DNA of 64,000 bases from Streptomyces sp. NBC_00258 (lineage in GTDB: Bacteria > Actinomycetota > Actinomycetes > Streptomycetales > Streptomycetaceae), in NCBI RefSeq assembly GCF_036182465.1, contig NZ_CP108081.1:9982001-10046000 (forward strand). Reading direction: 5' to 3'. The notes under the pieces were generated by a model. That model had not been told where the DNA came from. It made no database searches and saw nothing but the letters and a program-made list of their open reading frames with translations. Shown here piece after piece: positions 61,301 through 64,000 of the stretch. Position 1 is the first letter of the stretch. The number at the start of each line of letters is the position of its first letter. The position numbers were made by a program, and so were the translations under genes.

Positions 61301-64000
61301 CCGGGACACGTTCCCGGAGTTCTGCCTACTCGGCGATCTTGGTACGGCCGACCCACCGGAAGGTCATGGGCTCGGATTCTTCACCGCCGCTGGTCCTCGG
61401 CGGCGCCGGGCGGACGGTCTCGTAGTGCTCGTATCCGTTGCCGTAACGGATCTTGATCTTCTCCTCGGAGATGTTCACCTCGTCCAGTTCGGCGAGCTCG
61501 ACCGTCCCGGACAGCTCGTTGGGACCGCCTTCCAGCTGTACGGAGCTCATCGCGATGGCGGAGGAATCGTGGGCGACTCTACGCATGGGCATCCTCTCGT
61601 CTCGCAACGATTCTTCGTCGGGCCGCCTCCCTCGGACACCCCTGAAGTTCCCCTATAGATCAGCCTGTTGGGCCAGATCCGCCCGCGGCGCTTGAGGGGG
61701 GTCTAGGGGTACGCGCGGGAGAAACCCGATACCTATCGTCGAGGCCATGTGGCAGACGTGAAGGAGGACAGTCGTGCGTGAGTCGGAGTCCGGGCTGCCC
61801 ATCGAGCCGGTGTACGGGCCGGATGCCCTGGAGGGCTGGGATCCGGGGGAGAGGCTGGGCGAACCGGGTGGGTATCCCTTCACGCGGGGTGTCTATCCGT
61901 CGATGTACACCGGTCGGCCGTGGACCATGCGGCAGTACGCCGGGTTCGGTACGGCCGTCGAGTCCAATGCCCGTTACCGGCAGCTGATCGCGCACGGCAC
62001 GGCGGGTCTGTCGGTGGCTTTCGACCTGCCCACGCAGATGGGCCATGACTCGGATGCCCCGATCGCGTCGGGTGAGGTCGGCAAGGTGGGGGTGGCGGTC
62101 GACTCGGTCGAGGACATGCGGGTGCTGTTCGACGGGATTGCGCTGGACCGGGTGTCGACGTCGATGACGATCAACGCGCCCGCCGCGCTGCTTTTGTTGA
62201 TGTACCAGCTGGTCGGTGAGGAGCAGGGTGTGCCGGCCGGCCGGCTGACCGGCACGGTCCAGAACGATGTGCTGAAGGAGTACATCGCGCGCGGTACGTA
62301 CATTTTCCCGCCGAAGCCGTCGTTGCGGCTGATCGCGGACATCTTCCGGTACTGCCGGGCCGAGATCCCGCGGTGGAACACCATCTCGATCTCCGGTTAC
62401 CACATGGCGGAGGCGGGTGCCTCGCCCGTGCAGGAGGTCGCGTTCACTCTGGCCGACGGTATCGAGTACGTGCGTACGGCGGTGGCGGCCGGGATGGACG
62501 TGGACGATTTCGCGCCCCGGCTGTCGTTCTTCTTCGTGGCCCGTACGACGCTGCTGGAGGAGGTCGCCAAGTTCCGGGCGGCGCGCCGGATCTGGGCGCG
62601 GGTGATGCGTGAGGAGTTCGGGGCGCAGAGTCCCAAGTCGCTGATGCTGCGCTTCCATACGCAGACGGCCGGGGTGCAGCTGACGGCGCAGCAGCCGGAG
62701 GTGAACCTGGTGAGGGTGGCGGTGCAGGGTCTGGCCGCGGTTTTGGGCGGTACCCAGTCGCTGCACACGAACTCCTTCGATGAGGCGATCGCGCTGCCGA
62801 CGGACAAGAGCGCGCGTCTGGCGTTGCGCACTCAGCAGGTCCTCGCCCATGAGACGGACGTGACCGCGACGGTCGATCCGTTCGCGGGCTCGTATGTGAT
62901 CGAGAGGATGACCGACGACGTCGAGGCGGCCGCGCTCGACCTGATGGGCCGGGTCGAGGAGCTGGGGGGTGCGGTCGAGGCCATCGAGCAGGGTTTCCAG
63001 AAGGGGGAGATCGAGCGCAACGCGTATCGGATCGCCCAGGAGACCGATTCGGGTGAGCGGGTCGTGGTCGGTGTCAACCGGTACCAGCTCGACGTCGAGG
63101 AGCCGTACGAGCCGTTGCGGGTGGATCCGGCGATCGAGGCCCAGCAGGCCGAACGGCTGGCCAGGCTGCGTGCCGAGCGTGATCAGCCGGCGGTGGACGC
63201 GGCCCTGGCCGCCCTGAAGAAGGCCGCCGAGGGCCAGGACAACGTCCTGTATCCGATGAAGGACGCGCTGCGGGCCCGGGCGACGGTCGGCGAGGTGTGC
63301 AACGCCCTGCGCGAGGTGTGGGGGACGTACATCCCCGCGGACGCGTCGTGAACCCCCGGACGCCAGTGGCGAGACAAGGAGACTCACCTGTGCCGAACGA
63401 ACCCCTCCGCGTCGTCGTGGCGAAGCCGGGACTCGACGGCCACGACCGCGGCGCCAAGGTCATCGCGCGTGCCCTGCGCGATGCCGGGGTCGAGGCCATC
63501 TACACCGGACTTCACCAGACACCCGCGCAGATCGTGACCACGGCCATCCAGGAGGACGCCGACGGCATCGGACTCTCCGTGTTGTCGGGCGCTCACATGA
63601 CCCTGTTCACAGAGGTCGTCGACCTGCTCCGTCAGGCGGAGGCGCTGGACATCGTGGTCTTCGGCGGCGGCATCATTCCCGACGTCGACATCAAGGCCCT
63701 GCTGGAACGAGGAGTCGCCGCCCTGTTCACACCGGGCACCTCCACGCAGGAGGTCGTGGAGTGGGTGACCACGAAGATGCGCCCGGAGCACGGCGCGCAC
63801 GCTTGAAGCGCCCCCCGTCGGCAGCCTGTTGAGGCGCCCTGACTTTGTCTCCGCGCTCGCCCGGCCCCGGCCGGACGGTCGCCCTCGTCGGCTCGTCCGG
63901 CGCGGGCAAGTCCACCGTCGCGTCACTGCTGTCACCGCTGTCACTGCTGTACGACGCCGACGAGGGCTCCGTACGCATCGGCGGCGTCGACCGAGCCGGC

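Overview
The window is a high-GC (roughly 70%) actinobacterial chromosome segment and is almost certainly Streptomyces. The support is the strong third-position G/C bias, GTG starts, 4-base ATGA/GTGA gene overlaps, Tat or lipobox secretion signals, a MurT/GatD pair, and an RppA-CYP158A2-cupin naphthoquinone operon as known from S. coelicolor. About 50 protein genes are supported. I found no rRNA, tRNA, CRISPR array, intact insertion sequence or prophage.

Left part (1-22,800) is mostly core and conserved secondary-metabolism genes: a truncated Ser/Thr kinase with a DUF6777/PASTA lipoprotein, a CtaG-type protein, 6-phosphofructokinase, lipid II isoglutaminyl synthase (murT-gatD), peptide deformylase, a TetR/acyl-CoA dehydrogenase pair, the rppA-P450-cupin operon (THN to flaviolin and its dimers), a TenA-like protein, an aldehyde dehydrogenase, a Nudix/ATP-dependent DNA ligase pair, a thioredoxin-reductase-like flavoprotein divergent from an XRE-cupin regulator, and an oxidoreductase plus two-acyl-CoA-dehydrogenase operon.

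Middle part (22,800-31,050) has a five-gene NikABCDE/peptide-type ABC importer behind a Nur-box-like palindrome, followed by a Tat-exported GDPD/PLC-like protein, a small membrane protein, a NAGPA-domain protein and a DUF779 protein.

The most interesting block is 31,200-48,310. It is a glycan-use locus with a GH3 beta-N-acetylhexosaminidase, a GH5-type enzyme, a BadF-type sugar kinase, a second GH3 enzyme, a sugar ABC importer without its own ATPase, a very large GH38 alpha-mannosidase coupled to a His-rich SurA/PPIase-like protein, an RpiR regulator and a UPF0309 SIS protein. None of the hydrolases has a signal peptide, so the picture is uptake of mannose/GlcNAc-containing oligosaccharides and breakdown in the cytoplasm. 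A 16-base element (xxTGGTTnATnCATTC) recurs in front of its transcription units and is the likely RpiR operator.

Right part (48,400-64,000) holds a second peptide ABC importer with a natural permease-ATPase fusion, a DinB-type protein, an AI-2E family transporter, a secreted cassette (RICIN beta-helix protein, RICIN-GH19 chitinase, NPP1-type necrosis protein) behind a promoter carrying a DasR-like site, a DUF5988 protein, a split B12-dependent acyl-CoA mutase, and a truncated ABC-exporter ATPase remnant at the edge. A GC-rich palindromic element recurs seven times, nearly always at gene 3' ends.
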